A stretch of 6,311 nucleotides of DNA from CAVRZY01 sp963725415. GTDB lineage: Bacteria > Acidobacteriota > Terriglobia > Bryobacterales > Bryobacteraceae. The DNA lies in NCBI GenBank assembly GCA_963725415.1, contig CAVRZY010000162.1:1-6311 (forward strand), read 5' to 3'. The notes under the pieces were generated by a model. The model did no database searches and was not told where the DNA came from. It saw nothing but the letters and a program-made list of their open reading frames with translations. The first letter of the stretch is position 1; every line of letters begins with the position of its first letter. Shown in pieces: positions 1-6,088 of the stretch. The translations under genes and the position numbers were made by a program.

Positions 1-39
1 CATCTTGCGCAAGAGTTCGTGCGACAGCGGTTTGTCCAT
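1..39 (-). CDS. xfp: Phosphoketolase (D-xylulose 5-phosphate/fructose 6-phosphate phosphoketolase), N-terminal fragment
   Basis: Only the first 13 codons are inside the window; the gene runs off the left edge. The peptide reads MDKPLSHELLRKM. This resembles the N-terminus of bacterial phosphoketolases, where a segment like LSPELLRKMDAYWRA precedes the thiamine-diphosphate domain. The family cleaves xylulose-5-phosphate (often also fructose-6-phosphate) with phosphate to give acetyl phosphate and an aldose phosphate. The ATG at 39 has a good Shine-Dalgarno sequence 7 nt upstream and follows ackA by 28 nt. The neighbours support the call: acetate kinase is the usual partner because it consumes acetyl phosphate, and zwf and gnd upstream supply pentose phosphate. 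Thirteen residues are little evidence on their own, so the call rests on motif plus context. Confidence 0.72.
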   Translation of the reverse strand, partial: MDKPLSHELLRKM

Positions 40-46
40 GACGGGG

Positions 47-51
47 TTCCT
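47..51 (-). promoter_or_regulatory. Ribosome binding site of the phosphoketolase gene
   Basis: The minus strand reads AGGAA here, 7 nt before the ATG at 39, inside the 28-nt gap after the ackA stop. It supports the start chosen for the truncated gene and shows that this gene has its own initiation signal. Confidence 0.6.
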
Positions 52-67
52 AGGGTTTGATCGCATT

Positions 68-1285
68 CTATTTGTCCTGGCCTTCAGCACACAGCAGCCG
101 GCAGGCTTCCCGGGCAATCATCAGTTCTTCATCGGTTCGTATCACGCGAACAGTGGCGCGACTGGATTCAGTGGAAATCACCGGGGCGTTGGCGGCGTTC
201 CTGGCTTCGTCCAGTTCGATACCGAGAAACTGCAGCCCGCTGCATACACGGGCTCGCACCTCGCCTGCGTTCTCGCCGATCCCACCGGCAAACACCAGCG
301 TCTCCAGCCCGCCGAGCGCAGCCGCGAACGCCCCGATCCATTTGCGGGTTTGGTAACAAAACAGGTCCACGGCCTCGGCGGCGCGGAGATCGGACGGCTG
401 CCGTTGGATCAAATCCCTCATGTCGGAACTGGTTTCAGCAACGCCCAGCAGACCGGACTCGTGATTGATGATGTGGTTGAACTGTTTGGGTGTCAGATTC
501 TCGGAACGCATCATGTACCACGCGACGCCGGGATCCAGGTCGCCGGTTCGAGTGCCCATCGGCAACCCGGCGGCCGGCGTGAACCCCATGCTGGTGTCGA
601 TGCTCTTGCCGTCGCGGACTGCCGCCAGGCTGGCCCCGTTCCCAAGGTGGGCCAGGATCACGCGCCCTTGGGCCGCTCGCGCGCCGGCAACGCGGGCCAG
701 TTCCTCCAGGAGATAGGAATAGGACAGACCGTGGAAACCGTACCGCCGTATCCCCATCTTGTCGAAGCGGCGCGGGATGGGCAACAGATGGGCCACACGG
801 GGCATGGTGCGGTGAAACGCCGTGTCAAAACAGGCAACCTGGAGCAGGTTCGGATGACGCTGGCCACACGCTTCGATCAGTTCAATCTCGCCCGGCAGAT
901 GATCCGGGTCGAACGGGCTGATGGCATGCAGTTCATCCAGCAATATCTGCGTGACGCGCTCGGGCTCGGTATAGTTCATGCCGTGGACCACCCGGTGTCC
1001 GACTGCCCTCACCCAAGCGAAGCCAATCTTTTCTTCGAGCCAATCGAGGAGGAAAGCCGCCGCCGACCTGTAGTCGGGGGCCTCGATCTCGCTACTGTCA
1101 TCGTGATTCCGAGTCTCTTCGTTGAAAGTCAGAATCGTACCAGGCAAGCCGATGCGGTCAACCTTCCCATGAAGCAATCGCTTCAGTGGTCCGTCTTCCT
1201 GATACAGCGCGAACCGGATGCTCGACGAACCGCCGTTAATCGTCAGGACCAATGGTCTAGCTGGCTTCGCGGATGATTCTTCCAT
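68..1285 (-). CDS. ackA: Acetate kinase (acetate/propionate kinase family)
   Basis: A 405-aa cytoplasmic kinase of the ASKHA fold, close to the usual ~400 aa. It interconverts acetyl phosphate plus ADP with acetate plus ATP. Visible motifs are the N-terminal phosphate loop TINGGSSS (residues 15-22, Asn17), GHRVVHG (96-102, Arg98), FDTAFH (153-158, Asp154), YGFHGLS (182-188, His185), HLGNGAS (213-219), GTRTGDLDPG (244-253, Arg246), GGIGENA (335-341) and TDEELMIA near the C-terminus (384-391). These match the catalytic Asn, Arg, Asp, His, Arg and Glu known in the family. The usual PLHNP-like segment is replaced by PFDPDHLPGE (124-133), so substrate range may differ from the classical enzyme. 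The ATG at 1285 is preferred over an in-frame codon at 1342, because the longer form would overlap the upstream gene and adds no family sequence. It begins 7 nt after the protease stop, suggesting translational coupling. Confidence 0.95.
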   Translation of the reverse strand: MEESSAKPARPLVLTINGGSSSIRFALYQEDGPLKRLLHGKVDRIGLPGTILTFNEETRNHDDSSEIEAPDYRSAAAFLLDWLEEKIGFAWVRAVGHRVVHGMNYTEPERVTQILLDELHAISPFDPDHLPGEIELIEACGQRHPNLLQVACFDTAFHRTMPRVAHLLPIPRRFDKMGIRRYGFHGLSYSYLLEELARVAGARAAQGRVILAHLGNGASLAAVRDGKSIDTSMGFTPAAGLPMGTRTGDLDPGVAWYMMRSENLTPKQFNHIINHESGLLGVAETSSDMRDLIQRQPSDLRAAEAVDLFCYQTRKWIGAFAAALGGLETLVFAGGIGENAGEVRARVCSGLQFLGIELDEARNAANAPVISTESSRATVRVIRTDEELMIAREACRLLCAEGQDK

Positions 1286-1292
1286 CACTACA

Positions 1293-2411
1293 CTAGGCTC
1301 CCAGTTCCTGCACCGTGCGCAGGAACGTGATGACATCCTCACGGCTCAGCATGCCGACCACCTGGCTGTCGGTCATTACCGGGAGCTGGTTGACCCCGTC
1401 GCGATCCATTAGTTGGAGGGCAGCCCACAGTTTGGTGGACGGGCTGATCCGCTTCAGTTCTTCGAGCGGCAGCATGACCTGTGCAGCGGTCGTGTTCGCC
1501 CAGTCCGGCCGGGGTACTTCCTTGATGCGGTGAAGGGTCATCAGGCCAACGGTGTCCGCTCCGCGATTGACGAGGAAGCATCGGCGACCGGTGCCGAGGA
1601 CGTGTTCGTCCACCACCTGTTGCAGGGTCAGGTCTGCAGAGACGGTGACGCAGTGACTGCTCATGGCCTGCGAAACTGTGTGGCCAGCCAACAGACCCTG
1701 GAACATCACTTGATGCACCTGCGCTGAGGCGGCATTGTCGAGAAACCAGCCGATGAAGGCAATCCACAACCCGTCGCCAAAGTTGCCGCTGAACATCTGC
1801 CAGACACCGACGAAGATAAACAGGAAACCAAAGAACCGGCCCGTGTTGGCGGCGATGAGCGTGGCCCGGCGCATGTTTTTCGTAGCGGCCCAAACGACGG
1901 CACGGAACACACGGCCGCCATCCAGCGGGAAGCCGGGAATCAAATTGAAGAGCACCAGCGCGAAGTTGATGTAGGCCAGGTATTTGGCCAGACCCCACAG
2001 AGGCTGGATGGCGGCAACTGCGGGCTGCACCACGGAAAACAACACGGCCAGCGCCAGGCTCACGATCGGTCCGGCAATGGCGATGAGGAACTCCGCCCTG
2101 GCGCTCGGCGGTTCCGCGCCAATCTGGGCCACGCCGCCAAAGATGAACAGCGTGATGCTGCGCACCGGAACCTTGAAGCGCAGAGCGACCACCGAATGCC
2201 CCAATTCGTGGAGCAGCACACTGGCAAAGAGCATGATCGCGGTGGCGGCGCCCATGACCCAGTACAAGAGGGGCTGCCAGTTCTTAAACTCAGCGGGATA
2301 GTAACTGCCTGCCAGCATCCAGGTGAGCAGCGCAAAGATCAGGAACCAGGAATAATCCAAACCAATTGGGATTCCCAAGATCTTGCCTAACGGAACATTT
2401 TGTCGAGTCAT
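1293..2411 (-). CDS. M50 site-2-type membrane zinc metalloprotease with C-terminal CBS pair
   Basis: A 372-aa integral membrane protein. Hydrophobic segments lie at about 20-38, 50-72, 105-130, 143-165 and 192-225. The zinc/catalytic motif HELGH sits at 68-72 within the second segment, and the third zinc ligand is expected in NLIPGFPLDGG at 156-166 (Asp164). Both are hallmarks of the S2P/SpoIVFB-like M50 family, which cuts substrates within the membrane. Two CBS repeats follow at roughly 245-300 and 308-368; such pairs often bind adenine nucleotides and control the attached domain. The start at 2411 has a strong AAGGAG 7 nt upstream, and the sequence beginning MTRQNVPLGKILGIPIG is typical of the subfamily. 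The same frame stays open upstream to 3047 inside zwf, but that part is not family-like. It lies 11 nt after zwf and 7 nt before ackA. The substrate is unknown; its presence in a pentose-phosphate/phosphoketolase operon is unexplained. Confidence 0.93.
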   Translation of the reverse strand: MTRQNVPLGKILGIPIGLDYSWFLIFALLTWMLAGSYYPAEFKNWQPLLYWVMGAATAIMLFASVLLHELGHSVVALRFKVPVRSITLFIFGGVAQIGAEPPSARAEFLIAIAGPIVSLALAVLFSVVQPAVAAIQPLWGLAKYLAYINFALVLFNLIPGFPLDGGRVFRAVVWAATKNMRRATLIAANTGRFFGFLFIFVGVWQMFSGNFGDGLWIAFIGWFLDNAASAQVHQVMFQGLLAGHTVSQAMSSHCVTVSADLTLQQVVDEHVLGTGRRCFLVNRGADTVGLMTLHRIKEVPRPDWANTTAAQVMLPLEELKRISPSTKLWAALQLMDRDGVNQLPVMTDSQVVGMLSREDVITFLRTVQELGA

Positions 2412-2418
2412 ATGTGAT

Positions 2419-2424
2419 CTCCTT
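2419..2424 (-). promoter_or_regulatory. Ribosome binding site of the M50 protease gene, overlapping the zwf stop
   Basis: The minus strand reads AAGGAG, a near-perfect Shine-Dalgarno sequence 7 nt before the ATG at 2411. It overlaps two bases of the zwf TAA stop (2423-2425). It fixes the protease start and argues against the much longer upstream extension of the same frame. Confidence 0.8.
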
Positions 2425-3946
2425 AGGTGTTGCGGGGCGCGACCAATTCCACGGGCAGCGGCCAACTGTGTCCTTGTTGAGCGAGCAGGCTCTGGGTAGC
2501 GTCGGGCCCCCAAGTGCCGCCAGCGTAATTGGGAAAATCGCTGGGCGGATTGGCCTTCCACACCTCGAGCACCGGCATCAACAGGCGCCACGCCGCCTCG
2601 ACCTGATCGGCGCGCATGAACAACGTGGCATCGTTGTTCATCACGTCCCAGAGCAAGGTCTCGTAGGCGTCGGGCGACGGAGCGGCGAACGTTTCCTGGT
2701 AATTGAACCGCATATTCACCGGCTGCAACAGCATCCTCTGCCCCGGGTGTTTTGCCTGAAATCGCAAAACGATGCCCTGGTCGGGCTGGATCGACATGAC
2801 CAGCCGCGAGGGCTGCCAGTCGAGGGTGGCCTCTGGCGGAAACGACTGATGGGGCACCGCGCGGAACTGGATGGCGACTTCCGAGACCTGCCGGGTGAGG
2901 CGTTTGCCGGTGCGGAGATAGAATGGCACGTCCTGCCAGCGCCAGTTGTCCACGAACAACTTCAAGGCCACAAAGGTCTCGGTTTGTGAATCGGGTGGCA
3001 CGCCGTCTTCTTGGCGATAACCGCGCACTTCCTTGCCGGCGATCCAACCCTTGCCATACTGCCCGCGCACCACGCAGTGATGGACCGCGTCATGCGGAAT
3101 CGGCCGAACCGCGTGCAGCACATCCACTTTCTTGTTGCGAATCTCGTCGGCATCGAAGGAGACCATCGGTTCCATGGCCACCAGACAGAGCAGTTGCATC
3201 AGGTGATTCTGCACCATGTCGCGCAGTGCGCCGGCCCCATCGTAATAGCCGCCGCGATGTTCCACGCCCACCTCTTCGGCGACAGTGATGGTCACGTAGT
3301 CCACATAACGCCGGTTCCAGATCGGCTCGAACAGCGGATTGGCAAAACGGAACGCCAGGATGTTCTGCACCGTCTCTTTGCCCAGGTAATGGTCGATGCG
3401 GAAGATTTGAGATTCTTGAAAGCTGCTGGCGAGTGTGCGGTTCAGCGCCAGTGCCGACTCCAGGTCATACCCGATAGGTTTCTCGATGACGATTCGCGCC
3501 CGTTCCCGGTCGGCCGCCAGGCCGGCATGATCGAGGAAGCAAGGGATTTCGCCAAACAGCGACGGCGGCGTGGCCATGTAGAAAATGCGTTGGGCTTTGG
3601 AGCCCCACTCCTTCTCCAGGTTTGCGCACTGGTGGCTGAGTTCCGTGTAGGTCGCGTTGCCTTTGAAGTCGCCCTGCAAGTAGCGGATATGCCGGGAGAA
3701 CTCGTTCCACCGCTTGGCTGCGAATTTCCCGCTGCGGGCGAACTTCCTGACTCCCTCATGCAGACGCTTGCGCAGGGCGTCCTCGCTGAGTTCGACGCGG
3801 TCCACCGCGACAATCGAAAAATGAGCCGGAATACTATGGCTCTGGGAAAGGTCAACCAGGGCCGGCATCAACTTCCGCCAAGTCAGGTCGCCTGCTCCGC
3901 CGAATATGACGAATATGTTTGGTTCGAGTTGATCGTTCGTTTTCAT
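2423..3946 (-). CDS. zwf: Glucose-6-phosphate 1-dehydrogenase
   Basis: A 507-aa cytoplasmic enzyme, close to the usual ~490-510 aa. It oxidises glucose-6-phosphate to 6-phosphogluconolactone, the first step of the oxidative pentose phosphate pathway. The Rossmann domain opens with FGGAGDL (15-21) followed by RKL, with Lys25 in the substrate-contacting position. EKPIG lies at 155-159. The active-site signature RIDHYLGKE is at 183-191 (Asp185, His186, Lys190). The catalytic base is expected at His248 in MVQNHLMQLL. The C-terminal dimerisation domain appears complete. After the second Rossmann strand, where the cofactor 2'-phosphate normally contacts an Arg, the sequence is VAVDRVE: Arg50 is kept but an Asp precedes it. 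Two starts are possible: TTG at 3955 and ATG at 3946. The ATG is preferred because AAGGG lies 9 nt before it, whereas that element abuts the TTG. The gap after gnd is 5 nt. Confidence 0.96.
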   Translation of the reverse strand: MKTNDQLEPNIFVIFGGAGDLTWRKLMPALVDLSQSHSIPAHFSIVAVDRVELSEDALRKRLHEGVRKFARSGKFAAKRWNEFSRHIRYLQGDFKGNATYTELSHQCANLEKEWGSKAQRIFYMATPPSLFGEIPCFLDHAGLAADRERARIVIEKPIGYDLESALALNRTLASSFQESQIFRIDHYLGKETVQNILAFRFANPLFEPIWNRRYVDYVTITVAEEVGVEHRGGYYDGAGALRDMVQNHLMQLLCLVAMEPMVSFDADEIRNKKVDVLHAVRPIPHDAVHHCVVRGQYGKGWIAGKEVRGYRQEDGVPPDSQTETFVALKLFVDNWRWQDVPFYLRTGKRLTRQVSEVAIQFRAVPHQSFPPEATLDWQPSRLVMSIQPDQGIVLRFQAKHPGQRMLLQPVNMRFNYQETFAAPSPDAYETLLWDVMNNDATLFMRADQVEAAWRLLMPVLEVWKANPPSDFPNYAGGTWGPDATQSLLAQQGHSWPLPVELVAPRNT

Positions 3947-3951
3947 CGCTC

Positions 3952-5367
3952 TCAACCCTTCGTCCAGTCGGTGTGAAATGTGCCTTTGACGTCGATGCGC
4001 TCGTAGCTGTGCGCGCCGAAGTAGTCCCGCTGGGCTTGGATCAGGTTCGCCGGCAGCCAGGCACTACGGTAGCCGTCAAAGTAGCCCAGCGCCGTCATGA
4101 AACAGGGCGCGGGTAAACCCAGTTCGATCGTCGCGCAAACGACGCGGCGCAAATCCTCCTGGTGGGCCATTACCTTTTTCGATAGCTCCGGGGCCAGGAG
4201 CAGATTTGGCAGGCCGGGCTGGTTGCGATATGCCATCCGGATGTCCTCCAGCAACGCCGCGCGGATGATGCAGCCGCCCCGCCAGATTCGCGCCACGGCC
4301 TCGAGATCCAGGGTGTACGCATACCTGTCCGACGCTGCCGCCAGGACTGCCATGCCCTGTGCGTAGGCGATGATCATCCCGGCAAAGAGCGCGTGGCCCA
4401 GTTGATCGAGGAAGAGTTTACGGTCGCCGCCAAACGGCGGGACGGGGCGCTTGAAAATCTCGCCGGCCGTCTCTCGCTGCTTCTCAAACACGGACAGATC
4501 CCGCATCGCGACCGCCAGGTCGATCGTCGGGATCGGCACCTGCAATTCCATCGCGCTTTGCGAGGTCCACATGCCGGTGCCTTTCTGCCTGGCAACATCC
4601 AGGATTTCGTCGATCAACCGCTTACCGGTCTTCTCGTCGGCCTTGCCGAAGATGTGACTGGTGATCTCCATCAGGTAGCCGTTGAGTTCCCCTTGATTCC
4701 ACGTGTCGTACACGTCGCGCAGTCCGTCGTCGCTCAAGCCAAGGCCGCGTTTCATCAGGTCGTATGTCTCGGCCAGGAGCTGCATCACCGCGTACTCGAT
4801 GCCGTTGTGGACCATCTTGACGAAATGCCCGGCCGATCCGGGGCCGAGGTAAGCTACGCACGGATCTCCGTTGACCTTGGCAGCGACGGCCTCGAGCAGC
4901 GGGCGGACCCGCTCGTACGCCTCTTTAGGTCCCCCGGGCATGATGCTCGGGCCGTGGCGCGCGCCCTCCTCGCCGCCAGACACGCCCAGGCCGAGCAATT
5001 GAATGCCATTCTCGGTCAGGTTACGGGCACGCAGGTTTGTATCTTTGAAGTAGGAGTTGCCGGCGTCGATGATGAGATCGCCCTTTTGGAGGTGCGGTAA
5101 CAGATCGCCGATCACAGAATCCACGGGCGGGCCGGCGGGCACCAGCATCATGACCGCGCGCGGCCAACGGAGCAGTCCGATGAAATCCTTGATGTTGGCC
5201 ACGCCGTGTATGTCGTTTTCCGCTGATTCCTTCTGGAGCGCTTCGACCTTGCTGGGGTCTTTGTCATAGCCCGCCACCGGGAAGCCGTGGTCAGCCATGT
5301 TCAGTAACATATTGCGCCCCATCACGCCCAGGCCGATCATGCCGATTTCATGGCGTTGAGTCTCCAT
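3952..5367 (-). CDS. gnd: 6-phosphogluconate dehydrogenase, decarboxylating
   Basis: A 471-aa cytoplasmic enzyme matching the long form (~470 aa). It oxidatively decarboxylates 6-phosphogluconate to ribulose-5-phosphate and CO2. The nucleotide-binding motif GLGVMG is at 12-17, IIDAGNSYFKDT at 99-110, and the signature GVSGGEEGARHGPSIMPGG at 128-146. The catalytic block GHFVKMVHNGIEY at 180-192 contains Lys184, Asn188 and Glu191, equivalent to Lys183, Asn187 and Glu190 of the sheep enzyme. Near the C-terminus are RIWRGGCIIRA (360-370) and QAQRDYFGAHSYER (444-457), holding the Arg and His that bind substrate from the partner subunit. Where NADP enzymes carry Asn-Arg-Thr after the second strand, this one has Asp35-Lys36-Asp37, which may shift cofactor preference. 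The frame stays open upstream to 6063, but homology begins at the ATG at 5367, which has GGGGA 5 nt upstream. It is the first gene of the apparent operon. Confidence 0.96.
   Translation of the reverse strand: METQRHEIGMIGLGVMGRNMLLNMADHGFPVAGYDKDPSKVEALQKESAENDIHGVANIKDFIGLLRWPRAVMMLVPAGPPVDSVIGDLLPHLQKGDLIIDAGNSYFKDTNLRARNLTENGIQLLGLGVSGGEEGARHGPSIMPGGPKEAYERVRPLLEAVAAKVNGDPCVAYLGPGSAGHFVKMVHNGIEYAVMQLLAETYDLMKRGLGLSDDGLRDVYDTWNQGELNGYLMEITSHIFGKADEKTGKRLIDEILDVARQKGTGMWTSQSAMELQVPIPTIDLAVAMRDLSVFEKQRETAGEIFKRPVPPFGGDRKLFLDQLGHALFAGMIIAYAQGMAVLAAASDRYAYTLDLEAVARIWRGGCIIRAALLEDIRMAYRNQPGLPNLLLAPELSKKVMAHQEDLRRVVCATIELGLPAPCFMTALGYFDGYRSAWLPANLIQAQRDYFGAHSYERIDVKGTFHTDWTKG
3956..3960 (-). promoter_or_regulatory. 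Ribosome binding site deciding the zwf start
   Basis: The minus strand reads AAGGG within the last codons of gnd. It stands 9 nt before the ATG at 3946 but directly against the alternative TTG at 3955, so it favours the ATG. Its position inside the gnd coding end implies coupled translation. Confidence 0.55.
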
Positions 5368-5372
5368 ACCAG

Positions 5373-5377
5373 TCCCC
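5373..5377 (-). promoter_or_regulatory. Likely ribosome binding site of gnd
   Basis: The minus strand reads GGGGA, 5 nt before the ATG at 5367. It is a moderate match with slightly short spacing, consistent with the start chosen from homology. Confidence 0.45.
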
Positions 5378-5443
5378 AGCTCATGAAGCGCGCCCGACGT
5401 CACGTCAACATGGCCCCTTCCGGAATCCTGTGCCTGCGACCAC

Positions 5444-5459
5444 TGGCGCCTGAGCGCCA
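5444..5459. repeat. Perfect inverted repeat (6-bp stem, 4-nt loop) upstream of gnd
   Basis: TGGCGC and GCGCCA flank the loop CTGA on the plus strand. In RNA from the minus strand this would form a compact GC hairpin about 77-92 nt before the gnd start. No run of U follows, so it is not a typical intrinsic terminator. It could be a leader hairpin or protein site, or chance in GC-rich DNA. Confidence 0.4.
5446..5456. repeat. 11-bp direct repeat, copy 1 (copy 2 at 5581-5591)
   Basis: GCGCCTGAGCG occurs identically at 5446-5456 and 5581-5591, 135 nt apart, both in the gap upstream of gnd. Copy 1 overlaps the hairpin. Flanks differ. Function unknown; chance cannot be excluded. Confidence 0.3.
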
Positions 5460-5541
5460 CCTCAAACGCGGATCTGCTCGGTGCTGCGCCCCCCACACGA
5501 CACCTCCCGTCTCGCCATGATCGCTCGCCGTCCACCGCTGA

Positions 5542-5557
5542 GCCCATCATGACGGGC
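5542..5557. promoter_or_regulatory. Imperfect 16-bp palindrome, candidate operator
   Basis: The plus strand reads GCCCATCATGACGGGC. Fourteen of sixteen bases are symmetric about the central TCATGA, with one mismatched pair. It lies about 175 bp upstream of gnd in the non-coding gap. The symmetry would suit a dimeric regulator, but there is no second copy or known motif to name one. Confidence 0.3.
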
Positions 5558-5650
5558 GCCTCGGATGGAATCCGCGGACAGCGCCTGAGCGTTTCGTTCC
5601 TCCCGTTCGCGCCCACAACGTCTTGGAGCCGCCGCGCCACCGAAAGGATC

Positions 5651-6088
5651 TCACGCCCTATCTTTCGCCGAGTTGCCGGCATCCCGGCCATTGTCGAAAG
5701 AGCGACTGTCAACGCGGGCCACCATGCTCGACACCACGCGCGACAGTGGACTCGCCTCTGGAGGCTGACCGTGCGCCACGGCAAGCACCTCGTCGACGAA
5801 CTTGTCGCCGCCCCAACCGTGGAGGCCCAAAGCTTCAAGCACGAACGTCTTGAAGATGGGAGCCTTCCCGAGGGACTCAGCTTCCGCTCTGTGTTGGTCG
5901 ATGAGCTCGCTCCACGAGGCCGCCTCGGGCTTGCCCTGATTCTCGAGGGCGACCTCTCGCACAGCCTCGATCGGGAGCGCGCAGATGATGTCGGGATAGG
6001 GCAAGCCAAGGATCTCGACCTCGACGCCCTTCTCCGCGCGCAGCCGCCGAAGCTGCGCGGCAATGCGCTCTTCCTCCGTCATGGTCAC
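5651..6088 (-). CDS. ORF completing the C-terminal part of a TOPRIM-domain protein (probably frameshifted from the upstream ORF)
   Basis: A 145-aa frame from GTG at 6088, or 143 aa from ATG at 6082. I do not recognise it as a free-standing family. It begins with a charged helix (EEERIAAQLRRLRAEK, 5-20), then a strand and acidic motif VEVEILGLPYPDIICALP (22-39), then a helix and a Trp-containing region. A strand followed by PDI..LP after a helix is what TOPRIM proteins of the OLD/AAA-associated type carry downstream of their DxD motif. The upstream ORF ends just after that motif, so this ORF looks like the missing half. GTG overlaps the upstream TGA as GTGA, which could allow translational coupling, but no good Shine-Dalgarno precedes either start. 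Residues after about 110 show no motif I can name. It may be a pseudogene part, an indel artefact or a true separate subunit. Confidence 0.5.
   Translation of the reverse strand: MTMTEEERIAAQLRRLRAEKGVEVEILGLPYPDIICALPIEAVREVALENQGKPEAASWSELIDQHRAEAESLGKAPIFKTFVLEALGLHGWGGDKFVDEVLAVAHGQPPEASPLSRVVSSMVARVDSRSFDNGRDAGNSAKDRA

Larger units (their letters stand above)
5368..5650. other. Non-coding gap upstream of gnd, probable promoter region of the operon
   Basis: This 283-nt gap between the TOPRIM-associated ORF and gnd is the longest without a supported gene. Open frames cross it on both strands, but none resembles a known protein. It contains an imperfect palindrome (5542-5557), a perfect 6-bp hairpin (5444-5459), an 11-bp direct repeat and, just before gnd, two overlapping ACGTCA words on the plus strand (5397-5407). 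No -35/-10 pair of good quality or U-tracted terminator could be identified. The operon promoter is inferred to lie here from layout alone. Confidence 0.5.

Noticed and set aside
5..1276. Long plus-strand open frame of 423 codons opposite ackA
   Set aside because: It is antisense to a clear acetate kinase with all catalytic motifs. Its translation resembles no protein family and arises from GC-rich codon use.
2412..3047. In-frame N-terminal extension of the M50 protease into zwf
   Set aside because: It lies wholly within zwf in another frame. A strong AAGGAG fixes the start at 2411, and M50 homology begins there.
3011..3976. Plus-strand open frame of 321 codons opposite zwf
   Set aside because: It mirrors the zwf coding sequence, shows no recognisable domain and has no Shine-Dalgarno support.
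5380..5408. Possible sigma-70 promoter: TTGACG and CATGAG with 17-nt spacing before gnd
   Set aside because: The -10 matches only 3 of 6 consensus bases, and transcription would start within the Shine-Dalgarno sequence, leaving almost no leader.
5675..5688. GCCGG-CATC-CCGGC hairpin considered as a terminator
   Set aside because: It lies inside the C-terminal codons of the ORF at 5651-6088 and is not followed by a U tract.
5368..6063. In-frame N-terminal extension of gnd (about 232 codons upstream of 5367)
   Set aside because: The extension has no similarity I recognise, runs out of frame through the TOPRIM-associated ORF, and the canonical Gnd N-terminus with a ribosome site begins at 5367.
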